Shown here: positions 44,654 through 53,885 of the stretch, piece by piece
Layout of the letters: each line of letters begins with the position of its first letter
Numbering within the stretch: position 1 is the stretch's first letter
Assembly: GCA_963781345.1 (NCBI GenBank)
Contig: CAWAFQ010000013.1
Span: 124,001-188,000, forward strand
DNA: 64,000 bases
Direction of reading: 5' to 3'
Source: JBBRHQ01 sp963781345
GTDB lineage: Bacteria; Actinomycetota; Thermoleophilia; Solirubrobacterales; 70-9
Position numbers and translations under genes: made by a program
Notes under the pieces: model-generated
The model's database searches: none
Seen by the model: only the letters and a program-made list of their open reading frames with translations
Told to the model about the DNA's origin: nothing

Positions 44654-44985
44654 CTAGCTGATCACGTAGGCGGCCTGGGCGGATCTGACGTGGGCGCGGC
44701 ACTCGATCTCAGCCCGCAAAGTTACGAGGTTCGATGCCAGATTCTGGCCGAACGGGTCAACGAGAATCGACCCCGAACCAACGTAGACGCAGCCCAACTT
44801 CGAGGTATCCACGAGCAGCGGATGAGCCACACTCGGAGCGACTCTCACTCTCAGATTCCAGACCCCTTCGCCGCCGTTGGCGATCTTCACCGAGAACACA
44901 TAGTTGCCCGCCCCATCCTGCTCAAGATCGAGCGCAGAAGAGTCGGCTGGAGACAGGGCGATGAAGTTCGGCTCAGCGCCGAGAT
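44654..44985 (-). CDS. C-terminal fragment of an unknown protein
   Basis: The minus-strand frame from about 44971 to 44654 reads EPNFIALSPADSSALDLEQD, FSVKIANGGEGVWNLRVRVA, and ends RSAQAAYVIS. It looks like a beta-rich domain but has no N-terminus: the frame is lost at about 44985, where the truncated integrase begins on the other strand. Confidence 0.4.
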
Positions 44986-44991
44986 CTCGAG

Positions 44992-45552
44992 GTGGAACTG
45001 GGTCCGATGTACGGGCCGCTGGTCGTCTTCGCCGCCGAGACCGGGCTGCGAACCAACGAGTGGGCCGCGCTTGAGCGTCGCGACATCGACCGCTCGGGAC
45101 CTGCCGTGCTGGTCCAGCGCCGCTACGCGAAAGGCACCCTGACCCCGTACCCAAAAACGGTGGGCTCGCGGCGACGCGTCCCGCTGAGCGCACGGGCGCA
45201 CGAGGCCCTCGACCGCCTGCCGCCACGACTCGATACGCCGCTGGTCTTCCCGGCTGCCCGTGGCGGCCACATCGGGCTCGACGGATGGCGCACTCGCCAC
45301 TGGTATCCGGCGCTTGAGGCGGCAGGGATCCGGCAGCGTGGCCCGTACCAGTTGCGCCACACCTTCGCCACCGAGGCGCTCGCCGCTGGTATCTCGATCT
45401 TCGAGCTTGCCCGCGTGATGGGGACCAGTGTGAAGATGATCGACCGCACCTATGGCCACCTGGCCCGGGACTCCGAGCAGGCGATTCGCGCCCGGCTCGA
45501 CACGAGGGCACGCGAGCGTAGTGGCGATGACGTGGCGAGAGGCTCCGAGTGA
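44992..45552 (+). pseudogene. 5'-truncated tyrosine recombinase (phage-type integrase)
   Basis: About 186 residues of the catalytic domain: first Arg in ETGLRTNEWAAL, a beta hairpin with Lys in PYPKTVGSRRRVPL, second Arg in YQLRHTFATEAL, and nucleophile Tyr in MIDRTYGHL. The N-terminal DNA-binding half is missing. The frame is open only back to 44965, so this is a deletion or a junction. It ends 53 nt before the 3' end of tRNA-Asp, the usual target site of such enzymes. Confidence 0.8.
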
Positions 45553-45604
45553 CCGACCGAGCCCCAACCGCCGAAAACGGCTCCGTTGCAGGTGATTCGT
45601 GGAA

Positions 45605-45678
<74 letters not shown>

Positions 45679-45753
45679 TAGGCGTTGCAACCGGGCCGAT
45701 GGGCGGCCCTCCTCCGATTATCTCAGGGCGCCCGAGACAGTGGAGCGCCGGTG

Positions 45754-45969
45754 CTACTCGGCCGGCGCAAGGACGGTCACCTGGGTCGCAACCGGGCCCT
45801 TCGGGCCATCGCCGGACTCGAAGCTGACCTTGGCGCCGTCGTCGAGGGAACGGTGGCCCTCACCCTGGATCTCGGAGTGGTGGACGAAGTGGTCGGCACT
45901 GCCGTCATCTGGGGTGATGAAGCCATAGCCCTTCTCGTTGCTGAACCACTTGACCACGCCCGTTGCCAT
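45754..45969 (-). CDS. cold-shock domain protein
   Basis: A 71-residue OB-fold RNA chaperone. Starts MATGVVKWFSNEKGYGFITP (RNP1 KGYGFI) and has RNP2-like DHFVHHSEI. All residues that contact single-stranded nucleic acid are in place. CGGAGGAG precedes the ATG. It is divergent from the FAH-family gene. Confidence 0.93.
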   Translation of the reverse strand: MATGVVKWFSNEKGYGFITPDDGSADHFVHHSEIQGEGHRSLDDGAKVSFESGDGPKGPVATQVTVLAPAE

Positions 45970-46019
45970 CTCGCTCCTCCGATTCTTGCCCGACCACGCC
46001 TAAGGTAACGCATCACCTC

Positions 46020-46025
46020 TAGGGT
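46020..46025 (+). promoter_or_regulatory. -10 element of the FAH-family gene, leaderless type
   Basis: TAGGGT, 7 nt before ATG 46033. Confidence 0.45.
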
Positions 46026-46032
46026 GATCCCG

Positions 46033-46875
46033 ATGCGTCTCGTCACCTACTCCTCGACCGAGGGCCCCCGGGCCGGGGTCCTCTCCGGCGAAGGCGTCGT
46101 CGATGCCTGGCGAGTCCTCGGTGACCCCGCGCGCTCGAGCCTGCGCGAGCTGATCGCCGAGGGCCGGATCGCCGACCTGGAGGGGGTCGTCGCGGCGGCC
46201 GAGGTCCTGACGGACCCTGAGCTGCTGCCGCCGATCCCCGATCCCGAGAAGATCATCTGCATCGGCCTCAACTACCGCAAGCACGCGGCCGAGGCCCGGC
46301 AGGAGCCTCCCCAATCCCCGACGATCTTCGGCAAGTACCGCAACGCGCTGGCGGCGCCGGGAGCGACCGTGACCCTGCCCGCCTCAAGCTCCAAGGTCGA
46401 CTACGAGGCCGAGGTCGCCTTCATCGTCGGCCGGCGCGCCAAGGGGGTCGACCCCGCCGCGGCCCTCGACCACATCGCCGGCTACACGCTGCTCAACGAC
46501 CTCTCCGCCCGCGATCTGCAGTTCGCGACCCCGCAGTGGATGGCGGGCAAGGTCTTCGACGGCTCCGCCCCCTGCGGACCGGCGATCGTCACCCCCGACG
46601 AGGCCGGGCCCCACGACGCGATCGGGATCTCTCTGACGCTGAACGGGGAGACGATGCAGTCGAGCTCGACCGCCGACCTGATCTTCTCCGTGCCGGAGCT
46701 CCTCGCCCACCTCTCGACGCTGATGACGCTGGAGCCGGGAGACATCGTCTCGACCGGCACCCCCGAGGGGGTCGGCGGCGCCCGCGAGCCCCGGGTCTGG
46801 CTCGCCGACGGAGACGAGGTGGCCGTTGCCTCACCGACGCTGGGGACCCTGGAAACGCGGATCGCGCGCCAGTAG
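46033..46875 (+). CDS. fumarylacetoacetate hydrolase-family enzyme
   Basis: A 280-residue protein of the FAH fold. Metal-binding motif CIGLNYRKHAAEA, acid residues in SKVDYEAEVAFIVGRRA, and a C-terminal GDIVSTGTPEGVGGAR loop. Members hydrolyse or decarboxylate 2-oxo acids (2-hydroxyhepta-2,4-diene-dioate isomerase, acylpyruvase, oxaloacetate decarboxylase). Which one cannot be told. The start at ATG 46033 fits the conserved N-terminus MRLVTYS. Confidence 0.85.
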   Translation: MRLVTYSSTEGPRAGVLSGEGVVDAWRVLGDPARSSLRELIAEGRIADLEGVVAAAEVLTDPELLPPIPDPEKIICIGLNYRKHAAEARQEPPQSPTIFGKYRNALAAPGATVTLPASSSKVDYEAEVAFIVGRRAKGVDPAAALDHIAGYTLLNDLSARDLQFATPQWMAGKVFDGSAPCGPAIVTPDEAGPHDAIGISLTLNGETMQSSSTADLIFSVPELLAHLSTLMTLEPGDIVSTGTPEGVGGAREPRVWLADGDEVAVASPTLGTLETRIARQ

Positions 46876-46905
46876 GTTCTTGCCAACCGACCGAAGGGAG
46901 AGGCG

Positions 46906-47271
46906 ATGGGCTTCATGGACAAGTACAAGGACGCCGCCAAGCAGGCTCAGGACGCGATGGGGTCCGGCAACCTCGGCGCGGGCGACATGGACGAGATGAT
47001 GGAGATGCAGAAGCGCTACCAGAAGCTCAACGAGTCCGGAATCCAGCGGCGGGCGACGATCGACTCGATGAACGAGACCGGCCGCAAGGACATGGGCGGA
47101 AGTCCCGAGTATGAGATCGCGCTGACGATCGCGCCCGAGGGCGGCGAGCCCTACAAGACGACGATCAAGCAGTTCATGCACCCCGACCAGCTGCAGCACT
47201 TCCCGGTCGGCAAGGAAGTCGGCGTCAGGGTCGACCCCGAGGATCCGAAGGTCGCGGTTCTCTGGGGCTGA
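46906..47271 (+). CDS. small conserved protein of unknown function
   Basis: A 121-residue protein. The N-terminal helix (MGFMDKYKDAAKQAQDAMGS) is amphipathic, then a Met-rich stretch (DMDEMMEMQKRYQKLNESG), then a beta-rich part with YEIALTIAPEGGEPYKTTI and a final VDPEDPKVAVLWG. AAGGGAGAGG precedes the ATG. Function unknown. The hairpin at 47282 ends the transcript. Confidence 0.72.
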   Translation: MGFMDKYKDAAKQAQDAMGSGNLGAGDMDEMMEMQKRYQKLNESGIQRRATIDSMNETGRKDMGGSPEYEIALTIAPEGGEPYKTTIKQFMHPDQLQHFPVGKEVGVRVDPEDPKVAVLWG

Positions 47272-47281
47272 GGGCGGCTTC

Positions 47282-47305
47282 GGGGCCCAACTGAGGGGCC
47301 CCTTT
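47282..47305. terminator. terminator between convergent genes
   Basis: GGGGCCC/GGGCCCC stem with a 7-nt loop, followed by TTT on the plus strand. Confidence 0.7.
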
Positions 47306-47316
47306 GGAGCCTCCCG

Positions 47317-48399
47317 CTAGGGCCGCTTGATGAGGAGCCTGAACCGGCCGCTGCCGGTGATGCGGACCACGGATGCCTTCACCTTCGCCTGGCCGCAGAT
47401 GGTGTAGTCGATCGCCTCGCTCGGGCCGGGGCTCTCCGATGAGCGCAGCACCCGGCCTCCGTTGTCGCGCAGGACGAGGTCGAAGTCGACACCCGCCGAC
47501 GAGCTCAGGCCGAGGCTGAGGACGCCATCGAGGGAAGTCGGGATCCGCAGGACCCGACTCTGTGCGCCGCCCGCGCTCAGCACCCCGGTCACGACCGAGC
47601 GGGCCCGGTGCTTCCAGGGATGGAGAGCGTCCTGGCGAATCGCTGCGAAGGAGCCGCCGTTGGGGCGAAGCAGCGACGTCCACTGCCAGCCGACGAGGTT
47701 GCGGAAGCGGTTGAAGGCAAACGCCTCGGCGAATGCCTCGCCGGGGTTGCGGTAGTAGTCGGCGCCCTCGTCGCCGGGGACGAGGGCGCCGGCGCGGGCG
47801 CCCTGGCAGACGCGCTCGTATGTGGCCCAGCGCTTCGTCCCCCAGTCGACGGTCGGTGAGAACGGCGGGTTGAGGCGGTGGTCGGCGAGATGGTGGCCGT
47901 ACTCGTGGGTGAGGACGAACTCGCGGGTGGCCCCGTCGGCGCCGACGTCGTCATTGCCGCTGAGGAACATCTGGTTCTGGCCGGGGAAGTAGCAGGCGAG
48001 CGCACCGGAGCCGCAGATTCCGGCCATCTCGGAGTTGGTCACCAGTTGCACCCGCAGCAGGCTGATCTCGGCGCCGTGGGCGATGCCGCCGAGGAAGTCC
48101 GCTATCCGCTGGGGGTCGGCGGCGGTGCAGACGCTCGAGCAGGGGCCGGAGACGCCGATCGTCACCGTCCGGCCCTTGCCGTCGTGGACCGGGTAGCGCC
48201 GAGCGGTGGAGGAAGCGGTCTCGCGCGCCGCGGCGACGCTGGGACGCTCGATCACGCGGTCGCGAAGGGGTATCGACGGGCGCGGGACCGTGAAGGGGTC
48301 GAAGTCCGGCAGCGCTCCACGGGTCGCTGCGGTCGCCGGCGAAGCCGCCAGCGCAAGGCCGCTGGCCAGAATCAGGAAAAGGGCTCCGGCGCGTCTCAT
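47317..48399 (-). CDS. secreted zinc metallopeptidase-like protein
   Basis: A 360-residue secreted protein with signal peptide ending SPATA. Zinc motif HEYGHHLADH, with a downstream Glu in NPGEAFAEAFAF that fits a third ligand region. The C-terminal ~100 residues form a beta-rich domain (DFDLVLRDNGGRVLRSS) like a PPC-type pre-peptidase domain. Substrate unknown. ATG 48399. Confidence 0.75.
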   Translation of the reverse strand: MRRAGALFLILASGLALAASPATAATRGALPDFDPFTVPRPSIPLRDRVIERPSVAAARETASSTARRYPVHDGKGRTVTIGVSGPCSSVCTAADPQRIADFLGGIAHGAEISLLRVQLVTNSEMAGICGSGALACYFPGQNQMFLSGNDDVGADGATREFVLTHEYGHHLADHRLNPPFSPTVDWGTKRWATYERVCQGARAGALVPGDEGADYYRNPGEAFAEAFAFNRFRNLVGWQWTSLLRPNGGSFAAIRQDALHPWKHRARSVVTGVLSAGGAQSRVLRIPTSLDGVLSLGLSSSAGVDFDLVLRDNGGRVLRSSESPGPSEAIDYTICGQAKVKASVVRITGSGRFRLLIKRP

Positions 48400-48425
48400 C
48401 GGAACTGCCCCCCGGAGTCCGCGAC

Positions 48426-49694
48426 TCACGGACGCGGCCCAGGGTCGATCTCGTAGCGCTTCGCCGGCAGCGTCGCCGAGAGCGGAGCGCTTGGCGACGC
48501 TGCGGTCGCCGAGCCCCTCGCCGTCCGCGCCGAACGGCGCTGCTTCGCCGCCCAGGCAATCCTCACTGGGACCACATTCAGCAGGGAGCGCCAGGTCCGG
48601 TTGCCCAGCACCCCGTCGGCCCTGAAGCCGTGCTTGGTCTGGAAGCTGCGCACGGCCGCGTATGTGCGGCGGCCGAAGACACCGGTCGCCGTGAGCTTGG
48701 TCGGCACCGCCGCGAGCAGATGCTGCTGGGCCCAGACGACGAGGTCGCCGCGGCTGCCGCGACGCAATGTCGGGTACCCGCTGACCGGCTTGTAGCCGAC
48801 GACCCGGCCTCCCGTCCCCGCCCCGAGCGCGGCCCACTGCTTGGAGCTGGTCTCCTGCCAGTCCCACCAGCTCGGAGGGCCGTCGCCGTAGTTGATCGCG
48901 TAGCGGCGGAAGAGCTTGATCGAGGTCGGGCTGACGCCCTCATAGGTCTGGCCGAGTGGATAGATGGGGCGGTCGTAGACGCGGTTGTAGAAGTAGGTGT
49001 GCTCGTAGACGCCGCGGACCGAGGTCCCGATAGCGTTCCAGTACATCTGCGGCTGGCTGTACTGGGCGCCTCCGGGGCCGAGGAAGACCGAGTAGGGAAA
49101 TGACGGGTGGTAGTCGACGTAGGGGAAGCCGGCAAGCGAGACCGGGTAGGCGGCGCCGATGCGGGCGCGCAGGGCGCGAACGTAGCGGTCGGCGGAGGCG
49201 TACTTGCCCTCGTAGTCCCCCTCGGCGTCGATCACGAGGCAATCGGCTCCCTTCCTCACCGAGGCTGCGCCGACCTTGGCCTCGCCCAGGGGGTGGTTCC
49301 CGTAGACGAACTGCCAGGCGCAGACGTCAAGGCCACCGCGGTGAAGGCGCGAGATCAGGGGCTTGGTGAACTGGCTCCAGCTGTCATTGCTGTCACCGGA
49401 CTTGATGTAGAGGGTTCCGATGTGGGAGCGGCGGGCGCGGGCGATGATCCGGGTCAGATTGCCGCCGTGCGAGGCGTCGACGTACCAGATCCACATCCCC
49501 TGGCGGTCGAAGGCCGTCTTCTCGAGCGGGGTCGAGGGTGAGTTGCCGGTTCCACCCGAGCCGGCGCCGCCACTGGCCCCTCGTGCCCCCGGGGCAGGCG
49601 TGAGCGCGAGCACGGCAATTGCCGCGATCAGGGTGATCGCGAGCGTCTGCCAGCGCCCAAACGCTGCCACGGTTGTGATCGGCCTCACGCTCAT
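48426..49694 (-). CDS. secreted protein with peptidoglycan-binding domain and glycosidase-like core
   Basis: A 422-residue protein with signal peptide, an N-terminal TIM-barrel-like part (GMWIWYVDASHGGNLTRI; GADCLVIDAEGDYEGKYAS) and a C-terminal peptidoglycan-binding domain (LRRGSRGDLVVWAQQHL, GVFGRRTYAAVRSFQTKHG, RADGVLGNRTWRSLL). The DAEGDYE region may hold the catalytic acid. It likely acts on cell-wall glycan. Divergent from the deacetylase. Confidence 0.75.
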   Translation of the reverse strand: MSVRPITTVAAFGRWQTLAITLIAAIAVLALTPAPGARGASGGAGSGGTGNSPSTPLEKTAFDRQGMWIWYVDASHGGNLTRIIARARRSHIGTLYIKSGDSNDSWSQFTKPLISRLHRGGLDVCAWQFVYGNHPLGEAKVGAASVRKGADCLVIDAEGDYEGKYASADRYVRALRARIGAAYPVSLAGFPYVDYHPSFPYSVFLGPGGAQYSQPQMYWNAIGTSVRGVYEHTYFYNRVYDRPIYPLGQTYEGVSPTSIKLFRRYAINYGDGPPSWWDWQETSSKQWAALGAGTGGRVVGYKPVSGYPTLRRGSRGDLVVWAQQHLLAAVPTKLTATGVFGRRTYAAVRSFQTKHGFRADGVLGNRTWRSLLNVVPVRIAWAAKQRRSARTARGSATAASPSAPLSATLPAKRYEIDPGPRP

Positions 49695-49825
49695 CTGAAC
49701 ACGGTCGAGGCAACGCGGCTGCGGTCGCCAGTTCCGAGTCCGGGTAGTCCGAGTCGCGGCGCCGCCTGCCCGTGCCTGTCCCTAGTATGCCGACAGCCTC
49801 TCCCCGGCGGGACCGGCGACCCGTG

Positions 49826-50998
49826 ATGAAACCTCCTCGCAAGATCCTTTGCATCAGCGCCCTTGCGCTCGCCTGCGCAGGGCTGATCACGGCGGCGCCG
49901 GCCCTGGGCGCCCGCGAGGGCCTCCGCCACGCCGGGATCTCGCAGGCGGGACGAAGCATCACCCTCAGCTTCCGAACCGCCTCGCCCCTCCCGTTGAAGG
50001 ATCTGCTGCGCTTCCCCGACTTCGCCGAGCCGAGGGCACGCTACCTCTGCATGTCGCTGCGGCGGCCGAGCGGCCGCCACGAGAAGCGGCTCTGCCTCGG
50101 GGGAGCGGCGAAGAACCATCACCGGGTCGGCCTCACCCGGCTCGGGGGGAAGGGACAGGTGATCGGCACCGAGACCCTGACGGCGACGGTGAAGCGGCCC
50201 TCGGCCCGAAAGCTCGTCGCAACCTTCTTCCCCGGCGAGGCCGGGCTGAGCCCTCGCCGCTACGCCTGGAGGGCGCTCGAGGGCATCGGGCCTTGCCCTG
50301 GCCAGGAGCCCTGCATCGACCGCTTCCCGGCGAAACGCGACGGCGCCTTCCGCCTGCGCCCGGTGCGCGCGGTCGGCTGCACCGGGGGCCACCCGGGCCT
50401 GGTCACGAACGGGCCGCGGGGCCGCAAGGTCGTCGCCCTGACCTTCGACGACGGTCCGAGCATCTACACCCCCGGCTTCCTCAGGGTCCTCCGGCGCAAG
50501 CACGTCAACGGCACCTTCTTCGAGCTCGGCTCGCAGATCCCGGGCAACGAGGGACTGATGAGGCGGATCCTCGAGCAGGGCAGCGAGATCGGCAACCACA
50601 CGATGAATCACGCCGCCTACCCCGGCTACTCCGATCTGGCGAGAACGAGCGCCCGGATCGAGCGCGCGACGCACTTCAGGCCGTGCCTGTTCAGGCCGCC
50701 CTACGGCGCCGTCAACTCGAGCGTCGTCTCGGCCGCCGGACGGGCCGGGATGCGGACGATCAACTGGGACGTCGACCCGACCGACTGGGCCACCCCCGGC
50801 ACCGGAGCGATCTACAGCCGCATCGTCTCCGCCGCCCGCCCGGGCTCGATCATCCTCATGCACGACGGCGGCGGTTACCGCGGCCAGACGCTGGCGGCGC
50901 TGCCCGGCATCATCGACACCCTGCGCGGCCGCGGATACCGGTTCAAGACGGTCAGCGACCTGCTCGGCGAGCGGCTGATCTTCCGGCCCTACGGCTGA
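49826..50998 (+). CDS. polysaccharide deacetylase (NodB domain)
   Basis: A 390-residue secreted enzyme, signal peptide ending APALG. The CE4 motifs are present: TFDDG with the catalytic Asp, NHTMNH for zinc, RPPYGAV, VDPTDWA and LMHDGGG. It removes acetyl groups from wall or capsule glycans. The first ~180 residues are a separate beta-rich domain. ATG 49826 gives a clean signal peptide. It probably works with the divergent peptidoglycan-binding protein. Confidence 0.85.
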   Translation: MKPPRKILCISALALACAGLITAAPALGAREGLRHAGISQAGRSITLSFRTASPLPLKDLLRFPDFAEPRARYLCMSLRRPSGRHEKRLCLGGAAKNHHRVGLTRLGGKGQVIGTETLTATVKRPSARKLVATFFPGEAGLSPRRYAWRALEGIGPCPGQEPCIDRFPAKRDGAFRLRPVRAVGCTGGHPGLVTNGPRGRKVVALTFDDGPSIYTPGFLRVLRRKHVNGTFFELGSQIPGNEGLMRRILEQGSEIGNHTMNHAAYPGYSDLARTSARIERATHFRPCLFRPPYGAVNSSVVSAAGRAGMRTINWDVDPTDWATPGTGAIYSRIVSAARPGSIILMHDGGGYRGQTLAALPGIIDTLRGRGYRFKTVSDLLGERLIFRPYG

Positions 50999-51149
50999 TC
51001 GGCACGCCCGGGCCTCATACATTCGTCCAGGCGGCTTCTAGTACATCCATCCAGACGATTTCTCGTGACCTGCCCCGCCGGGGCCGATTCGCGGCCGGCG
51101 CGGCGCCCCGCCGGGCCCGATTCGGGCCGAGCGGGGCGAATCAGGGGGC

Positions 51150-52082
51150 TCAGGTCCGGCGGCTGGCCGAGATCGAGTAGGCGCGCGATCTGGCAAAGAG
51201 GACCGGGTCCTCGGGCAGCTCGATCCCGTCACCAACGTTGGTCGGATCGAAGACGACGACGCCGCCGCCCTCCTCGGGATCCTCGGCGATGCCGGTCACC
51301 TCGAGCGTCCCGGCGCTGAGCCGCTCGCGATCATCGGGCCAGGGCTCGGCCGGATCGTTGGTCGGGTCGCCCTCGGCGCCGAGGATCAGGATCAGCCTGA
51401 AGACGGCCGGGCCGCCGGCGGTGCGCTCAGCCAGCTCCGTGCGCAGGTAGTCGGGCGGGCGGGCCATCGCCTCGTCATCGGGGATCCTCTCCTCCCCCGC
51501 CTCGGGCTCCCAGCGGTAGCGGACCCAGCGCCCGTTGCCCTGCGAGTCGACGAGGCGGAAGGAGTGCAGCGAGTTGTAGACGAGGCGGGCGAAGCTGGCG
51601 GGGGGCTCGACGCCGAGGTTGGCCTGAACCGCCGGCATCGCCTCCGGATGCGCGCCGAGGTAGGCGCCCACCTTCTCCATGTCGGGCGCCCCGGTCTCGG
51701 GATCGGGCCTCCGCGCCCTCATCATCTCGAGGAAGTCCTCCGGGGTGCGGACGAGGAAGGTCGGTGAGGTGACGCAGAGGAGGTCCGTCTCCTCCCCGGC
51801 GGCGGGCCGGAACTTGACCGCGATCCCGCGTCCCTCGCGCTCGCCGTCGTGGCCGTCGGGGTTGCCGCCCGCGGTCGAGAACCGGACCAGCGCCGGGACC
51901 GGGTCCCCCTGCATATGGGCCGCCCCGGTCAGGGCGGCGGCCTCCGAGGTGGCGGTAAAGGTCGCGTCGCAGAAGACCCCCCTCGAGTGCAGGGCGCGGG
52001 CGTGCTCGTGGCGTCCGTAGACCGCGCTGATCGCGTCGAGGATCTCGATGTCCTGCTCGGTCGGCTCCCGCGGCTCTCCCAT
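51150..52082 (-). CDS. catalase-related haem protein
   Basis: A 310-residue short catalase-fold protein. The haem pocket His is in HEHARALHSRGVFC, VRFSTAGGNPDGHDGEREGRGIAVKF gives the Asn and Arg region, and the proximal Tyr sits in FARSRAYSISA. It lacks the long N- and C-terminal domains of true catalases, as in SrpA-type peroxidases. It would break down H2O2 or organic peroxide. It lies 11 nt after the CrtI-like gene. Confidence 0.82.
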   Translation of the reverse strand: MGEPREPTEQDIEILDAISAVYGRHEHARALHSRGVFCDATFTATSEAAALTGAAHMQGDPVPALVRFSTAGGNPDGHDGEREGRGIAVKFRPAAGEETDLLCVTSPTFLVRTPEDFLEMMRARRPDPETGAPDMEKVGAYLGAHPEAMPAVQANLGVEPPASFARLVYNSLHSFRLVDSQGNGRWVRYRWEPEAGEERIPDDEAMARPPDYLRTELAERTAGGPAVFRLILILGAEGDPTNDPAEPWPDDRERLSAGTLEVTGIAEDPEEGGGVVVFDPTNVGDGIELPEDPVLFARSRAYSISASRRT

Positions 52083-52090
52083 CTGGGCTG

Positions 52091-52096
52091 ACCCTA
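52091..52096 (-). promoter_or_regulatory. -10 element of the catalase-like gene, leaderless type
   Basis: TAGGGT on the minus strand, 8 nt before ATG 52082, overlapping the stop codon of the upstream gene. Confidence 0.35.
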
Positions 52097-53683
52097 ACCG
52101 AGATCCTCGAGCACGGCCATCGCCGCATTGCGCCCGTTGAGCGCGATCACGGATCCGGCGGGGTGGGTGGCGGCGCCGCAGAAGTACAGATCGGGGATCT
52201 CGGAGCGGTGATCGAAGCGGCGGTCCCACATCTGGTCGGGCATCGCCTCCCCCTGGAAGATGTGACCGTCGGTGAGCCCTATCCGCTCCTCGATGTCGGG
52301 GGGCCCGAGGACCTCGAACTCGTCGACGCAGTCGAGGGCGTCGGGGGCATAGACGGCGATCGCGTCGAGGATCTGGCCGCCGATGGCATCGCGGCGCGAC
52401 TCCCAGTCGCCCTCGGCCAGCTGGTAGGGGGCGTACTGCGCGAAGACGCTCATCACGTGCTTTCCCTCGGGCGCCACGGCCGGGTCGTAGGCGGTCTGGA
52501 AGTAGAGCTCCGCGTAGCCGATCTCGGCCTCGCCTCGCTCGCACGCCTCGAACGCCAGCTGGGCGGCGTCGAGGCCGGGGGTGATCGAGATCATCGACAG
52601 CTCGGGGCGGAAGCCGTCGGCGGCGGCCGTGAAGGTCGGTATCCGGTCGAGGGCGGCGTTCAGCTTGACCACCGGAGAGCGGGTCTTCCACCCGGCGGCG
52701 CGGGCGGCCAGCCCGGCCGGCACCTGGCCGGCCTCGATCAGCGAGACCGTTCTCTTCGGCTCGGCGTTCGAGATCACCGCACGGGAGCGGATCAGCTCGC
52801 CGCTCTCGAGCCGGACCCCCTCGCCGGGGACGATCTCCGCCACGGTGACGCCGGCTGCGAGCTGTGCGCCGGCCTCGATCGCAGCCTGGGCGATCGCGAA
52901 GGAGACGCGGCCCATGCCGCCCTCGACATAGCCCCAGAACGAGCCGTGGCCGAGGAGTTCGCCCTGATGGTGCATCAGCTTGATCGAGGCGGTGCCCGGG
53001 TCGCGGGGGCCGGCATAGGCGCCGATGATCCCCTGGCCGAAGAGGGCGTGGTGGAGGCGCTCGTCATCCATGTAGCGGCCGATCGTCTCGGCGATCGACT
53101 CCTCGAAGACGATCGAGACAAGCTCCGGATCGTTGCCGAGGATCTCCTCGATCTGCTCGCGCGATGGTGAGGAGCCGATCCAGGTGTCGCCGGCGGGCCC
53201 GTGGCGCAATGCCTGGCGGCAGCGCTCGAACGTCGCCTCGTAGGCGATCCGACCCTCGATGTCAGCCTCCGAGAAGCCGTTGGCGCGGAGGTGGGCGACG
53301 GTGTCCTCGGGGTCGAGGTAGGAAGCGTAGGAGGTGCCGTCCGGCAGAGGGGCCCATGAGTTGGGGTCGGCGGCGAACACCCGGTATCCCTGCCGCTCGA
53401 GGCCGAGCTCGGATATCACGAGCTGATCGAGGAGGCCGACCACGTAGGCGCAGGGGCTGACCAGATAGCGCTGGTCGGAGAAGGGCCGCTCCAGCGTGCA
53501 CGCCCCGCCGAGCCGGTCGCGGCGTTCGAGCAGAAGGACCGATCGCCCGGCGCGCGCCAGGTAGGCGGCGGCGGTGAGCCCGTTGTGGCCGCCTCCGACA
53601 ATGATCGCATCCCAGTCGCGGCCGGCCAGCTCCGCGATCGGTGCAGGAAGCCCGACCCTCCCTATCTCCTCGGCGACATTCAC
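52094..53683 (-). CDS. FAD-dependent CrtI/PYROXD2-like oxidoreductase
   Basis: A 529-residue flavoprotein. FAD loop AIIVGGGHNGLTAAAYLARAG and a second dinucleotide region with VSPCAYVVGLLDQLV; the C-terminus has YFCGAATHPAGSVIALNGRNAA. This is the phytoene-desaturase/PYROXD2 fold. No carotenoid synthesis genes are near, so the substrate is open. Divergent from the cyclopropane synthase. Confidence 0.82.
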   Translation of the reverse strand: MNVAEEIGRVGLPAPIAELAGRDWDAIIVGGGHNGLTAAAYLARAGRSVLLLERRDRLGGACTLERPFSDQRYLVSPCAYVVGLLDQLVISELGLERQGYRVFAADPNSWAPLPDGTSYASYLDPEDTVAHLRANGFSEADIEGRIAYEATFERCRQALRHGPAGDTWIGSSPSREQIEEILGNDPELVSIVFEESIAETIGRYMDDERLHHALFGQGIIGAYAGPRDPGTASIKLMHHQGELLGHGSFWGYVEGGMGRVSFAIAQAAIEAGAQLAAGVTVAEIVPGEGVRLESGELIRSRAVISNAEPKRTVSLIEAGQVPAGLAARAAGWKTRSPVVKLNAALDRIPTFTAAADGFRPELSMISITPGLDAAQLAFEACERGEAEIGYAELYFQTAYDPAVAPEGKHVMSVFAQYAPYQLAEGDWESRRDAIGGQILDAIAVYAPDALDCVDEFEVLGPPDIEERIGLTDGHIFQGEAMPDQMWDRRFDHRSEIPDLYFCGAATHPAGSVIALNGRNAAMAVLEDLG

Positions 53684-53885
53684 CCGGGCAGTATCGCGCT
53701 TCGGAGATCACCGACCACGAGGCGCGCCTGAGTCGTGGAGAGTTCGCGAAACTCCTTGCCCGCCATCCGGCGAGGTCGCTGCTGGTGGTCGCGAGGAATT
53801 ACGCTCAGAGCGTGAGGATGAAGCTGAAAGTCACGCGCTGCCTCCCACACCCGGGCGAGAGGGGACCGGGGGGGTTGCTCTCGCC

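Noticed and set aside
43795..45552. Intact prophage
   Set aside because: Only a terminase small subunit, one small unknown and a truncated integrase are present; no head, tail or lysis genes.
52094..53683. Carotenoid biosynthesis cluster
   Set aside because: Only a CrtI/PYROXD2-like protein is found; no phytoene synthase or prenyltransferase is nearby.
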